Assembly (NCBI GenBank): GCA_044221555.1
Contig: JBGAOY010000010.1
Coordinates: 115,722-179,721, forward strand
Direction of reading: 5' to 3'
DNA: 64,000 nucleotides
Source: JAEUJM01 sp044221555
GTDB lineage: Bacteria > Actinomycetota > Acidimicrobiia > Acidimicrobiales > DATDAH01
Shown here: positions 50,211 through 59,555 of the stretch, piece after piece
How positions within the stretch are numbered: position 1 is the stretch's first letter
Layout of the letters: the number at the start of each line of letters is the position of its first letter
Program-made: the position numbers and the translations under genes
Notes under the pieces: model-generated
What the model was told of the DNA's origin: nothing
What the model saw: the letters and a program-made list of their open reading frames with translations, nothing else
Database searches by the model: none

Positions 50211-51162
50211 GCAGACCGCTCCCGGCGGCGGCCTCGACCAGCAGACGGGACCAGCGGAGGCTCGTGGCGTTGGCCAACAGCCGCTCGAAGTGGGCGTCCG
50301 CGTACGAGCGGTAGTCCACGTCGATGGCCTCGGTGCCGATCTGCACCACGCCCCACATGGCCTCGCGGAAGTCGCTCATCACCTTCATGAGCCGGAGACG
50401 GGCCACGCGGCCCATGGTGACCTCACCGAAGTAGGCCTCGATGAGGGCCTCGTCGCCGTCGTCGTCCAGTTGGTTGTTCACGGCGAGGTTGCCGAGGTCG
50501 AAGTAGCGGTCGTTCATGCCCGCATACTCCCAGTCGATCAGCCACACCCGGCCGTCGGGGGCCCGGAGGAAGTTGGCGCCGAGCAGATCGTTGTGCGCCG
50601 GCACCAGCGGGTCCGCGTCGACCCCGAACGCCCGCCGCACCTCTCGGGCCCGGTCGAGGGCGACGTCGAAGGCAGCGGGTAGGGCGATGCCGCGCGCACG
50701 CGCCTCGGCCCCGTAGGCACGCGGCACGTCGAACCAGTCGAAGCGGCCCGCGAGGGGTGGCGACTCGTGGTAACGCCGGATGAGATCGGTCACCGCGACG
50801 AGCACGTCCGGGTCGCGCAGATCCGTCGGTGAGAGCGTGCCGGCATCGGGGACGAACCTGGTCACCAACGCTCCCTCGGGCTCGACGAAGCCCACGACCT
50901 CGGGACCGACACCCAGGTCGGCGGCCCGCTCGGTCGCCTCGCGCTCGTGGACGCGATCGATGCCCAACAGGTCGGAGTTCTGGCCGGGAGAGCGCAGCAC
51001 GAAGCGATCGGCGCCGCCGTCACCCGAGACGGTGACCAGCCAGTTGTGGTTGGTGATGCCACCGTCGAGCGCGTCGAGCCGCCAGGGCCGCCCCCGCCAG
51101 GCCGGCACGCGATCAGCCAGCGAGACCACCGCCGCGGGTGGTTGATCCTGGTGTCCCATCAT
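50203..51162 (-). CDS. Choline/aminoglycoside phosphotransferase-fold kinase
   Basis: A 319-residue APH/choline-kinase-type phosphotransferase. The catalytic loop H190-N-D192-LLGANFL and metal-binding D210-WEYAGMND-RYFDLGNLAV match choline/ethanolamine kinases (which show D-W-E-Y). The N-terminal GGITNHNW ATP-loop region is also present. It probably phosphorylates choline or a related amino alcohol. It is followed by the DMGDH-like gene with an overlap of eight bases and preceded by a permease gene on the same strand 69 bases away, so the three likely form an uptake and catabolism operon. Confidence 0.87.
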   Translation of the reverse strand: MMGHQDQPPAAVVSLADRVPAWRGRPWRLDALDGGITNHNWLVTVSGDGGADRFVLRSPGQNSDLLGIDRVHEREATERAADLGVGPEVVGFVEPEGALVTRFVPDAGTLSPTDLRDPDVLVAVTDLIRRYHESPPLAGRFDWFDVPRAYGAEARARGIALPAAFDVALDRAREVRRAFGVDADPLVPAHNDLLGANFLRAPDGRVWLIDWEYAGMNDRYFDLGNLAVNNQLDDDGDEALIEAYFGEVTMGRVARLRLMKVMSDFREAMWGVVQIGTEAIDVDYRSYADAHFERLLANATSLRWSRLLVEAAAGSGLRG

Positions 51163-51231
51163 CGGGTCGCCGGTGCGGCGACGGGGGGTGGGACCGGTGG
51201 CGACCGCACCCCCCGTCGACCTGCTGTCGGC

Positions 51232-52863
51232 CTAGGTCCGCTCGTCCGGACGACGCTCCATCTCGTCCTCCATCGCGATGAACTCGGAGACCGGCGCCTT
51301 GCCGGCGGCGACAGCCTCCAGCTCGGCCTCCAGTGCGGCCAGCTCCTCCGGTGTACCCATGACCTGGGGACCGGTGAACCACTTCCTCGCCGACAGCAAC
51401 CAGTAGCCGAAGACGAAGACCAAGAGCACGAGGAGCGCGACCGGTGCGTAGTTGAACACCGCATAGGTGATGGGACTGAACTGCGGCACCAGGAACACGA
51501 TGCTGATGAATCCCACCCAGATGACCGCAGTCCAGCCGACGAGGTAGCTCCAACGTCCCAGGTGCCACGGTCCTCGTTGAAAGCTCTCACCCTGCCGGAG
51601 GCGGAGGAACACGGGAATGACGTACGCGATGTACAGGCCGATGACGCCGATCGAGACGATGGCGAAGAAGGTGGCCGGGAACCCGCCTGCCTCGCGCAGC
51701 GACGGTACGCCGGCCAAGAAGGCAAGGCCCGCACAGAACCAGATGGAGTTCGTGGGCGTGCGGGTCCGGGGATTGATGCGGTGCCAGATCTTGTGGCCCG
51801 GTACGGCACCGTCACGCGAGAACGCGTACACCATCCTCGAGTTGGCGGTGAGGCAGGCGTTGCCACAGAAGAACTGAGCCACGCAGGCGATGCCGATCAG
51901 CACCGTGGCCCCGTTCGTGCCGATGGCGTCCTCGAACAGGGTCTTCGGTGCGGTGATCAGATCACCGCCGAGCACGGCCAGATCAGTCCCCGGCTTGATG
52001 GCGAAGAACACCGCGAGCAGCAGGACGTACCCGGCGACACCCGAGAGCCACACCGCCGTGACCATGCCCTTCGGTCCAGCGACTGCGGCGTTCTCGGTCT
52101 CCTCGGTCATGTGGGCCGACGCGTCGAAGCCGGTGATCGTGTACTGGGCCAGCAGGCACCCGATCAGGAAGACGTAGATGCCTGATCCGGCACCGGCCCA
52201 CCCGGTGTTGTTCTGGAACGTCGTGAACACGAACGAGGTCGACTGATGATGGTCTGGCAGGGCGATGAGGAAGGCCACGAAGATGGCCACCCCGATGAGG
52301 TGCCACCACACGCTGATGTCGTTGAGCAGCGCGATCAGACGGATGCCCAGGCTGTTGAGCACGCCGTGGATGACCAGCAGGATCCCGTAGATGAGCAGGA
52401 TCGTGTACTTGGTGTGGTGGTAGCTCGTCGTGAGTTCCAGGAACGCGCCGATGAAGTTCGCCAGTGCGAAGTCGACACTGGCGGTGATGGCGATCTGGCC
52501 GATCAGGTTGAACCAGCCGGTCGTCCACGACCAGAACGGAGCGTTCCGCTTGGCCAGCTTGGCCGACCAGTAGTACAGGCCGCCGGCGGTCGGGAAGCTC
52601 GAGCACACCTCGCCCATGGCCATGGCAACGGTCAGTGACATGACCGTGACAAGGGGCCAGCCCCACGCGATCGCCGGCCCTCCGCCGGCGAACAGCGCGA
52701 CGTAGAGCGTGGTGAGGCAGCCCGCCAGGATCGAGATGATCGAGAACGAGACCGCCATGTTGGAGAAGCCCTGCATCTTGCGTCCGAGCTCTTGGGCATA
52801 GCCCAGCTCGTGCAGGCGCTCCGTGTCCGACTTCGGCGCCGCGGCGCTCGCGTCGACAGCCAT
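51232..52863 (-). CDS. APC-family amine/amino acid permease
   Basis: A 543-residue permease with about 12 transmembrane segments. It begins DTERLHELGYAQELGRKMQGFSNMAVSFSIISILAGCLTT (the actinobacterial GABA/choline-permease start with the helix-1 break), contains SFPTAGGLYYWSAKLA (helix 3) and TGFDASAHMTEETENA (helix 6 loop), and ends in a charged tail. Family members carry GABA, choline or ethanolamine. ATG 52,863 has GGGGGG upstream. First gene of the minus-strand cluster with the kinase and DMGDH-like genes. Confidence 0.9.
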   Translation of the reverse strand: MAVDASAAAPKSDTERLHELGYAQELGRKMQGFSNMAVSFSIISILAGCLTTLYVALFAGGGPAIAWGWPLVTVMSLTVAMAMGEVCSSFPTAGGLYYWSAKLAKRNAPFWSWTTGWFNLIGQIAITASVDFALANFIGAFLELTTSYHHTKYTILLIYGILLVIHGVLNSLGIRLIALLNDISVWWHLIGVAIFVAFLIALPDHHQSTSFVFTTFQNNTGWAGAGSGIYVFLIGCLLAQYTITGFDASAHMTEETENAAVAGPKGMVTAVWLSGVAGYVLLLAVFFAIKPGTDLAVLGGDLITAPKTLFEDAIGTNGATVLIGIACVAQFFCGNACLTANSRMVYAFSRDGAVPGHKIWHRINPRTRTPTNSIWFCAGLAFLAGVPSLREAGGFPATFFAIVSIGVIGLYIAYVIPVFLRLRQGESFQRGPWHLGRWSYLVGWTAVIWVGFISIVFLVPQFSPITYAVFNYAPVALLVLLVFVFGYWLLSARKWFTGPQVMGTPEELAALEAELEAVAAGKAPVSEFIAMEDEMERRPDERT

Positions 52864-53012
52864 ATGACCCCCCCAGGTGTTTGCACTCGCCCTTGGTCCG
52901 CCCAAGCGGCCCCCATGGCCTAGCACGGGCGGCGCCGTCGCGCTCGCGGAATCGCGGTCGCAGGGGTGCGGACCTCGTCGCTACGGTCGACCGGCGTGGG
53001 GAGGGGTGGCGC

Positions 53013-53549
53013 ATGAGCCCAGGTCATTCAGCATCAGTGGGGCCGGTCGTGGAGACCCCTCGCCTGGTAGCCACCCCCGTGTCGCCCGACGACCTCGCCG
53101 ACTTCCGGCGCCTGTTCCAGGACGGACAGGTGGCGCTGACCATGGACGGCAAGCGCACCGATGCCGAGGTGATCGCCATCGTCGAGCGCGACGTCGAGCA
53201 CTGGGAGCGTCACGGCTACGGCTGCTGGTCGTGGCGCCTGCGCGCCACCGGGGAGTTCGTCGGCCGGGGCGGTCTGCGCACCGTCGTGCTCGAGGGCAAC
53301 GAGGAGACCGAGGTGGCCTATGCCCTCCTCCCGGCCTTCTGGCGCCGCGGCCACGCCACCGAGATCGCCCGCTTCAGCGTGGAGCACGCCTTCGGCGCGT
53401 GCGGTCTCGATTCGTTGGTCGCCATGACGCTCCCCACCAACGAGGGCAGCCGACGGGTGATGACCAACGCCGGGTTCGCCTTCGACCACGACATCACCCA
53501 CCGCGACCTTCCCCACGTGCTGTACCGACTGGCGCACCCCGGCTCGTAG
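53013..53549 (+). CDS. RimJ/RimL-type GNAT acetyltransferase
   Basis: A 178-residue acetyltransferase: TPRLVATPVSPDDLADFRRLFQDG, then GRGGLRTVVLEGNEETEVAYALLPAFWRRGHATEIARFSVEHAF with the acetyl-CoA motif R-R-G-H-A, and LPTNEGSRRVMTNAGFAFD. It acetylates an amino group on a protein or small molecule. ATG 53,013 with GGGGAGGGG upstream. It diverges from the permease gene across a 149-base region and stands alone. Confidence 0.85.
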   Translation: MSPGHSASVGPVVETPRLVATPVSPDDLADFRRLFQDGQVALTMDGKRTDAEVIAIVERDVEHWERHGYGCWSWRLRATGEFVGRGGLRTVVLEGNEETEVAYALLPAFWRRGHATEIARFSVEHAFGACGLDSLVAMTLPTNEGSRRVMTNAGFAFDHDITHRDLPHVLYRLAHPGS

Positions 53550-53613
53550 CCCCGCAGGTGGGTGCCCCCTGGGTGGAGGAGACCCTGAAGCGAACCCGGT
53601 CGTCCGCCGCCGG

Positions 53614-54555
53614 TCACTTCTTCGGGGATCGCAGCGCCGGCATCACCTCGCGGGCGAAGAGGCGTAGCGACTTGGCGGTGCCGAAGTCCGAGAACTGGCA
53701 GATGAACGCCTCGACCCCCAGGTCGATCTCGTCGTTCAGCGCGTCGGCCACCTCCTGGGGGGTGCCTGCGACCAGGCCGCCCCAGGACCCGAAGCGTCGC
53801 TCGGCCTCGGCGACCACCTCGTCGCGGGCGGCGCGGTTGGATGCCAGGCCCACCACGTGCTGCACCGACACGCGTGCGGGGCGAGCCAGTGGGATGAGCG
53901 CCTCGAGGCGGTCGACCGCGTAGGAGGGGCAGTTCCACCAGTCGGCGTAGTGCGATGCGATCGGCACCGTGTAGCGCCGACCGCCACCGCCGATGTGGAT
54001 CGGGATGCGGGGCCGCTGGACCGGCACGGGTCGCCCGATGGCGTTGCGCAGCTGGTGGAAGCGGCCCTTGAACGAGAACTCCTGGCCGCTGAACATGCGG
54101 TCGAGCACCTCGAGCGACTCCACCAGCCGTGTGGCCCGCACCTTGGGCGGCTCGTCGGGGTAGCCGAACGTGCGCAGCTCGTCCTCCACCGATCCCCAGC
54201 CGAGGCCGAGGTCGAGGCGGCCCTGGCTGATCACGTCGAGCGTGGCCGCCATCTTGGCGAGCAGCGCGGGATGCCGGAACGACGCGCACAGCGTCAGGTG
54301 ACCCAGCCGGATGCGCGAGGTCCGTCGGGCCAGGGCCGCGGCCACCGTCCAGCCCTCGAGCGTGTCGGCGTCGGGCAGGGCCGGGGCGGCGAGGTGATCC
54401 ATGAACCAGACCGAGTGGAAGCCGAGGCTCTCGGCCATCAGCACCCGCTCCTCGATGGTGGAGAAGTCCATCCGCACCTGGGGCAGGTACAGCCCGATCT
54501 GCACCACCGCCCGGCGTGGGCTGCCGGGATCGGTCGTCACCCTGGGATCGTTCAC
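53614..54555 (-). CDS. LLM-class F420-dependent oxidoreductase
   Basis: A 313-residue luciferase-like monooxygenase-family TIM barrel of the actinobacterial F420-dependent type: QIGLYLPQVRMDFSTIEERVLMAESLGFHSVWFMDHL, RLGHLTLCASFRHPALLAKMAATLDVISQGRLDLGLGWGSVEDEL and IPIHIGGGGRRYTVPIASHYADWWN. These enzymes reduce or oxidise substrates with F420 or flavin; the target is unknown. GTG start at 54,555 overlaps the stop of a 39-codon upstream gene (GTGA), indicating coupling. Confidence 0.87.
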   Translation of the reverse strand: MNDPRVTTDPGSPRRAVVQIGLYLPQVRMDFSTIEERVLMAESLGFHSVWFMDHLAAPALPDADTLEGWTVAAALARRTSRIRLGHLTLCASFRHPALLAKMAATLDVISQGRLDLGLGWGSVEDELRTFGYPDEPPKVRATRLVESLEVLDRMFSGQEFSFKGRFHQLRNAIGRPVPVQRPRIPIHIGGGGRRYTVPIASHYADWWNCPSYAVDRLEALIPLARPARVSVQHVVGLASNRAARDEVVAEAERRFGSWGGLVAGTPQEVADALNDEIDLGVEAFICQFSDFGTAKSLRLFAREVMPALRSPKK

Positions 54556-54671
54556 CGGCCCGGGCCCCGGTCGGTGCCCTCGGCGGCAGTCTCGGCAGCG
54601 AGGCGCTCAGCGATCGGGTCGCACCGCGCGGGGATGCGGCCGACCGCGTCGATGGCCGCCTGTGCCGACAT
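54552..54671 (-). CDS. 39-residue small protein upstream of the LLM gene
   Basis: An ATG-initiated 39-residue frame (MSAQAAIDAVGRIPARCDP…) with AAAGGGGGG as ribosome-binding site five bases upstream. It ends in a four-base overlap with the LLM start. The sequence is Ala/Arg-rich with one Cys and resembles no known family. The strong leader and coupling make it probably real, either a small protein or a leader that couples translation. Alternative: a fortuitous frame, as GC-rich DNA makes many. Confidence 0.5.
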   Translation of the reverse strand: MSAQAAIDAVGRIPARCDPIAERLAAETAAEGTDRGPGR

Positions 54672-54806
54672 GGTTCCCCCCTTTCCCGCCCTCCCGAGCC
54701 CGGACGTTACCGGCCCGGCGACGCCGGTGTGCACTGCGCTGTACAGGTGCCTGTCGCCACCGACCCCGTTCGTGCGCTCACCCCGCGTGGGCGTGCCGGG
54801 CGCTGG

Positions 54807-56276
54807 TCACGCGGGCTCGGCGAGCGCCTTCGTCTCGAGGTACTCCTCGAACCCGGCCACACCCATCTCCCGGCCGACGCCCGACTGGCGGTAGCCCCCG
54901 AAGGGCACGTCGGGGCTGTAGTAGATGCCGCCGTTGACCGTCACGGTGCCCGATCGGATGCGCCGGGCCACCGACCGGGCCCGCTCGAGGTCGCCTGAGG
55001 TGACCGATCCGGACAAGCCGTAGATCGAGTTGTTGGCGATGCGGACGGCCTCGTCGTCGCCGCCGTCGTAGGGGATGACCGCCAGCACCGGGCCGAACAC
55101 CTCCTGCTGGGCGATGGTGGCGTCCGGGTCGACGTCGATCAGCAGGGTCGGCTCGTAGAACCAGCCGGCACCGAGGTGCTCGGGGCGCTTGCCGCCGGTG
55201 ACGAGGGTGGCGCCCTCGTCCACGGCGGTGCGCACGAGCCCGTCGACCCGCTCGCGCTGGACCTCGGAGACCAGCGGCCCCATGAAGTTGCCGGGATCGG
55301 TGGGGTCGCCGTAGGGCATCGACTCGAGCACGCCCTTGGCCACCTCGACGCCCTCCTCGTACATCGCCCGGGGCAGGAGCAGGCGGGTGGGGATGGCGCA
55401 GCCCTGGCCGGCGTGGACGCACACGCCGAACGCGGCACCGCCGGCCGCCGCGTTGACGTCGCAGTCGTCGAGGGCCACCGCTGCGGACTTGCCCCCGAGC
55501 TCGAGGAAGACCTTCTTCACGGTCTCGGCCGCGGCAGCCATGATCCTGCGCCCCACCGCGGTGGAGCCGGTGAAGGTGACCAGGTCGACGCGGGGGTCGG
55601 TGGTGATGGCCTGGCCGATGTCGTTGCGCTCGGCCGTGATGATGTTCAGCACGCCCGGTGGGAGGTCGGTGTGCTCCTCGGCCAGGCGGCCGAGGATCAG
55701 CGCCGACCACGGGGTGGCGGGCGCGGCCTTGAGCACGACCGTGTTCCCCGCGGCGAGGGCCGGCGCGATCTTGGCCAGGTTGAGCTGATGGGGGAAGTTC
55801 CAGGCGGTGATGGCGCCGACCACGCCCACCGCCTCCTTCTCGATCCAACGGTGCGACGGGATGCCCATCGGCGTGTCGTCGCCCAGATCCTCGGACCAGC
55901 GGTAGGACTCGGCGAGGTCGGCGTAGTACGACAGGAACGCCATCGGCGCGTCCAGTTGGGGCCCGTGGGTGAGCGCCACCGGCGTGCCCACCTCGGCCAC
56001 CGTCATGGCCCGAATCTCCTCCTGGTGGTCGACCATGGCCTCGTGCAACTGGCGGAGGCACCGCACCCGCAGCTCGAGGTCGGTGGCCCAGGCGGTCTCG
56101 TCGAAGGCCCGCCGCGCCGCGCCGATGGCGCGGTCGATGTCGGCCTCGGAGGCGTCGGCGGCCACGCCCAGCACCTCCTCGGTGGCCGGGTTGACGTTGG
56201 CGTACGTGGCGCTGTGCTCAGCCGCGCGTCGCGCCCCGTCGATGTACAGCAGCGGCTCGTGCCAGAGATCCCCCAT
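54807..56276 (-). CDS. Aldehyde dehydrogenase
   Basis: A 489-residue NAD(P)-dependent aldehyde dehydrogenase with catalytic Cys293 (GQGCAIPTRLL) and Glu259 (FLELGGKS), the cofactor loop FTGSTAVGR and WNFPHQLNLAKIAPALAAGNTVVLKAAPATP. Subfamily resembles betaine/4-hydroxybenzaldehyde-type broad dehydrogenases; substrate not fixed. It lies on the same strand as the LLM gene, 135 bases upstream of the small frame. A role in oxidising aldehydes from alcohol or amine catabolism fits the surrounding modules, but this is inference. Confidence 0.92.
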   Translation of the reverse strand: MGDLWHEPLLYIDGARRAAEHSATYANVNPATEEVLGVAADASEADIDRAIGAARRAFDETAWATDLELRVRCLRQLHEAMVDHQEEIRAMTVAEVGTPVALTHGPQLDAPMAFLSYYADLAESYRWSEDLGDDTPMGIPSHRWIEKEAVGVVGAITAWNFPHQLNLAKIAPALAAGNTVVLKAAPATPWSALILGRLAEEHTDLPPGVLNIITAERNDIGQAITTDPRVDLVTFTGSTAVGRRIMAAAAETVKKVFLELGGKSAAVALDDCDVNAAAGGAAFGVCVHAGQGCAIPTRLLLPRAMYEEGVEVAKGVLESMPYGDPTDPGNFMGPLVSEVQRERVDGLVRTAVDEGATLVTGGKRPEHLGAGWFYEPTLLIDVDPDATIAQQEVFGPVLAVIPYDGGDDEAVRIANNSIYGLSGSVTSGDLERARSVARRIRSGTVTVNGGIYYSPDVPFGGYRQSGVGREMGVAGFEEYLETKALAEPA

Positions 56277-56380
56277 GGCCGTGAGCGTAGGTCAGGTCCG
56301 AGGCACCGCCCGACCGCGCGGTGGACGAGGGCCGCCGACCCGCCGCGGCCCGCTCCGGCGCGGGTCCAGGACGGGAAGGT

Positions 56381-57946
56381 CTAGGACGCGGAGCCGGCCG
56401 ACGCGTTGGCCGGGTCGGCCACCGCGAACCGGATCCGGGCCTCCTCGGCCCACCCGGTCTCGTCGCGGATCGGCTGGATCACCACCCGGAACTCGACGTC
56501 GCCGTAGGTGATGCGCCGATCGATCAGGTCGTCGGTGAGGGCGACCTCCTCGTTGGTGGTCACGTCGCCGAAGCGCTCGGTGGCGGCGGCGAGCAGCTCC
56601 TCGGTGGTGCCGCCCACGAGATCCTCGGGTCGCTTCCCGAACACGGCCGCGGCCTCGGCCGAGCAGGTGAGGACCGTGCCGTCGCCGTCGACGGTGACCG
56701 CGTTGTCGAGGGCGGTTCCGCCGTACGCGCCGAGGATGTCGACCGCGGGGTCGTCGCCCGCCGGGGGTGCGCCCCGGCGGGGGAAGTCCAGGATCATCTT
56801 GCGGGCGCTCGGCTCGGCGCGGTGCGGGTCGCGGTCCACCGCCAACCAGTTCTCGAGCCGCACGATCTGGTCGACCAGCTGCTGGCGGTTGAGGAGCAGG
56901 CGGTCACCGATGTCGTCGAGGTTCTTCACGAAGAGCGCGTGGACCTTCTTGATCTCGGCGCGGTCCATGCGCTCGATGGAGAAGTCCTCGGGGAACGTCA
57001 CCACGGTGATCGTCATCTCCATGCCGCGGTCCTCGGCGAACAGCAGCAGGTCGGCCAGCTCGTGGTAGTTCTGCGGCATCAGGCAGTGCATGATGCGCAC
57101 GGCGGTGCCCACCGACTCGGCGTAGGCCTGGAACTTGTCCAGGTTGGCCATGATCAGGTCGTGGTCCGACTTCTCGCGGATGTACTCGAACGTCTCCTTC
57201 GAGAAGGCGTCGAGCGAGAGATGGGGCCACACCCGCAGCGACCCGAGCACGCGCTCGACCCGCTTGTTCCACTGGGTGCCGTTGGTGGTGATGAGGCACT
57301 CGATGTCGGGGTTGAGCTCGGCCATGAGGTCCCACACCCGGAAGTTCTCGGTGCCCATGAACGGCTCGCCGCCCGCGAAGCTGCCCTCGCTGAGGTGGGG
57401 GATGAACTCGCTCAGGTCGTCGAAGAACTGGTCGTCCCACACCTTCGGCAGCGGCGGGAGCTTCTCGCGGTGGAGGCGGATCGACGACGAGAGCTCGCCG
57501 GCGCACATCTTGCACTCGAGGTTGCACGAGTTGGAGAGGTTGAACTCGATGCGGCGGGGGAACTCGGGGATGCCGTGGTCGTCGGTGGGGCCGGGGAACG
57601 AGCGCACGTGGTCGTAGACGTGCGCGTAGGGGGTCATGCCGCCCTCGATCTCCCACGAGCAGAAGTCGCAGCCGGCGGAGAAGTCGCGGTCCACGATCTT
57701 GCGGCGCAGCACGGCCTGGCGAGCGCCGCCCCAGATCTCCGGCAGACGGGCCTCGGTGATGTTCCCGAGCGGGTACAGGTCGTTCACGCAACAGGCGCGC
57801 ACGTCGCCGTTGGTGAACAGGTACAGGTTCGAGAAGGGGGCGAAGCACGGCGTGTCGAGCGACGGGGGAGCGGCCGGCCGTCGAGCCAGGCGCCGTTTGA
57901 TGCTGACGGGCACGACCCGGCGTACCTGCTGGGGGATGGGTGACAT
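56381..57946 (-). CDS. Radical SAM protein with N-terminal twitch/SPASM module and C-terminal PAS-like domain
   Basis: A 521-residue protein. Residues about 30-100 form a SPASM/twitch-like Cys module (Cys34, Cys52, Cys53, Cys93, Cys96), placed before rather than after the radical SAM core. The core (about 130-370) has the [4Fe-4S] motif C141-NLE-C145-KM-C148 and SFAGGEPFMGTENFR. Residues about 405-515 (TVDGDGTVLTCSAEAAAVFGKRPEDLVGGTTEELL) resemble a PAS sensor domain. N-terminal-twitch radical SAM proteins are known as a group of mostly unknown function; the PAS tail is an addition. Its product or peptide substrate is not evident, and no precursor peptide is seen nearby. Confidence 0.85.
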   Translation of the reverse strand: MSPIPQQVRRVVPVSIKRRLARRPAAPPSLDTPCFAPFSNLYLFTNGDVRACCVNDLYPLGNITEARLPEIWGGARQAVLRRKIVDRDFSAGCDFCSWEIEGGMTPYAHVYDHVRSFPGPTDDHGIPEFPRRIEFNLSNSCNLECKMCAGELSSSIRLHREKLPPLPKVWDDQFFDDLSEFIPHLSEGSFAGGEPFMGTENFRVWDLMAELNPDIECLITTNGTQWNKRVERVLGSLRVWPHLSLDAFSKETFEYIREKSDHDLIMANLDKFQAYAESVGTAVRIMHCLMPQNYHELADLLLFAEDRGMEMTITVVTFPEDFSIERMDRAEIKKVHALFVKNLDDIGDRLLLNRQQLVDQIVRLENWLAVDRDPHRAEPSARKMILDFPRRGAPPAGDDPAVDILGAYGGTALDNAVTVDGDGTVLTCSAEAAAVFGKRPEDLVGGTTEELLAAATERFGDVTTNEEVALTDDLIDRRITYGDVEFRVVIQPIRDETGWAEEARIRFAVADPANASAGSAS

Positions 57947-58067
57947 CGGCCATCACTATAGGGGCGGGCCTCGCGTCGGTGCCTCGGTCGGGAGGGTGTG
58001 CCGGCGCTCGATCGGGCCGTCTGACCGGCGTGGCGCCCGTCGAGATGCGCTGCGACGTCGATGTCGG

Positions 58068-59555
58068 TCAGGCGGTGGGCGACGGTGCCGGTCGCGGCGC
58101 AGGCCGCCGCGTGTCCACTCGCCACGAAGCGGCCGCAGAGGCCACGGCCAGCCCCGCCAGCGCCAGCCACAGCGGGTCGAACGCGTCGGCGTCGCCCGCG
58201 GTGGCGCTGCCGATCAGGGCGACCGCGAGGGCGACGCCGAGGGTCCCGGCCACCCGGCTGTTCGTCTGGGTGGTCGCCGCGGCGATGCCGAACTTGCGGG
58301 CCGGGACGCCGTGGACGGCGCCGCTCTGGAAGGACGGGAACACCGTGCCCACGCCTGCGCCCATCAGCACCAGTGCCACGACCCACGGACCCAGGGACCG
58401 GTGGTCGCCGACCGTCACGGCCAGCACCAGGCTGCCCGCCGCGAAGGACAACGCGCCGGGCACCATCACCCGGCGGTGGCCGAGGCGGTCGGCCCACCGG
58501 CCGCCGGCGAACGAGGTGACCGCGGCCGTCAACTGCGCGGGGATGACGTAGAGGCCGGCCCGCGACCCGGGCGCCTCCCACACGTCGGTGACGAAGAGCA
58601 CCAGCCCGAAGAACATCGCGAAGAACGCGGCCGAGAAGGTGAAGGCCACCACGTTCGAGGCGCGGAACACCGGGTCGGCCAGCAGTTCCAGGTCGAGGAC
58701 CGGCTCGGCCTGCCGGGCGGATCGGCGGACGAGGGCCAGCGCCGTGGCCGCCGACACGACCAGCGATCCCAGCACGAGTGGGTCGCCCCACCCCCGCCCG
58801 GGGCCCTGGGTGATCGTCAGTGCCAGGGCGGCCACCGACACCATCAGCAGCGCCGAGCCCACACGGTCCGACAGTGCCGTGTCGGGGTCCTTGGACTCCC
58901 GGAACACCCGCGCGCCGCCGAGGAACGCGAGGGCGGCGAGCGGCACGTTGACGAGCAGCACCCAGCGCCAGTCGCCCACCGCCAGCAGGGCCGAGGCGAT
59001 GGCCGGGCCCGCGACCGTGGCCAGGCCGCCCACCCCACCCCACGCCCCGATCGCCGTGCCGCGGCGCGTCGCCGGGAACTCCGCCAGCAGCACCCCCATC
59101 GACGCGGGCAGCACCATCGCGCCGCCCACGGCCTGCCCCGCCCGTGCCGCGATCAGCCAAGCGGGCCCCGGGGCGAGCCCGGAGGCCAGTGCGCCGGCGC
59201 CGAACACGACGAGACCGGTCAGGAACAGCCGGCGCCGCCCCAGCCGGTCGGCGAGGCGCCCGCTGGGGATCAGCAGCGCCGCCAGCACGATCCCGTAGAT
59301 CGTGACGACCCACGACAGCAGGGCCGGCGAGGTGCCGGGGAACGCGTCGCCGATCTCGGGGAACGCCACGAACATCATCGACAGGTCGAGGGCCCCGGCG
59401 AAGCCGGCGACGCTGGCGACCGCGAGCACGAGCCACGCGTGCCGGGAGATGGGCTCGGGCTCGGGGACGGGTCCGGCGGTGGGGAGGGCGTCGGTGGTGA
59501 TCCGACCGACGCTAGAGCGCGGCGTGGCTACGGTGTCCCGGCGATGCCGATCCAC
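58068..59555 (-). CDS. MFS drug/multidrug exporter (DHA2 type)
   Basis: A membrane protein of about 495 residues with roughly 14 transmembrane helices; LADRLGRRRLFLTGL is MFS motif A, MVLPASMGVLLAEFPATRRG motif C region, and GVGGLATVAGPAIASALL motif of antiporters. It matches the DHA2 (EmrB/QacA) exporters. The start is uncertain: GTG 59,555 gives a slight overlap with the divergent enoyl-CoA hydratase; the nearest alternative, GTG 59,429, would delete the first helix. It ends just before the radical SAM gene start on the same strand, so they could be co-transcribed. Confidence 0.85.
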   Translation of the reverse strand: MDRHRRDTVATPRSSVGRITTDALPTAGPVPEPEPISRHAWLVLAVASVAGFAGALDLSMMFVAFPEIGDAFPGTSPALLSWVVTIYGIVLAALLIPSGRLADRLGRRRLFLTGLVVFGAGALASGLAPGPAWLIAARAGQAVGGAMVLPASMGVLLAEFPATRRGTAIGAWGGVGGLATVAGPAIASALLAVGDWRWVLLVNVPLAALAFLGGARVFRESKDPDTALSDRVGSALLMVSVAALALTITQGPGRGWGDPLVLGSLVVSAATALALVRRSARQAEPVLDLELLADPVFRASNVVAFTFSAAFFAMFFGLVLFVTDVWEAPGSRAGLYVIPAQLTAAVTSFAGGRWADRLGHRRVMVPGALSFAAGSLVLAVTVGDHRSLGPWVVALVLMGAGVGTVFPSFQSGAVHGVPARKFGIAAATTQTNSRVAGTLGVALAVALIGSATAGDADAFDPLWLALAGLAVASAAASWRVDTRRPAPRPAPSPTA

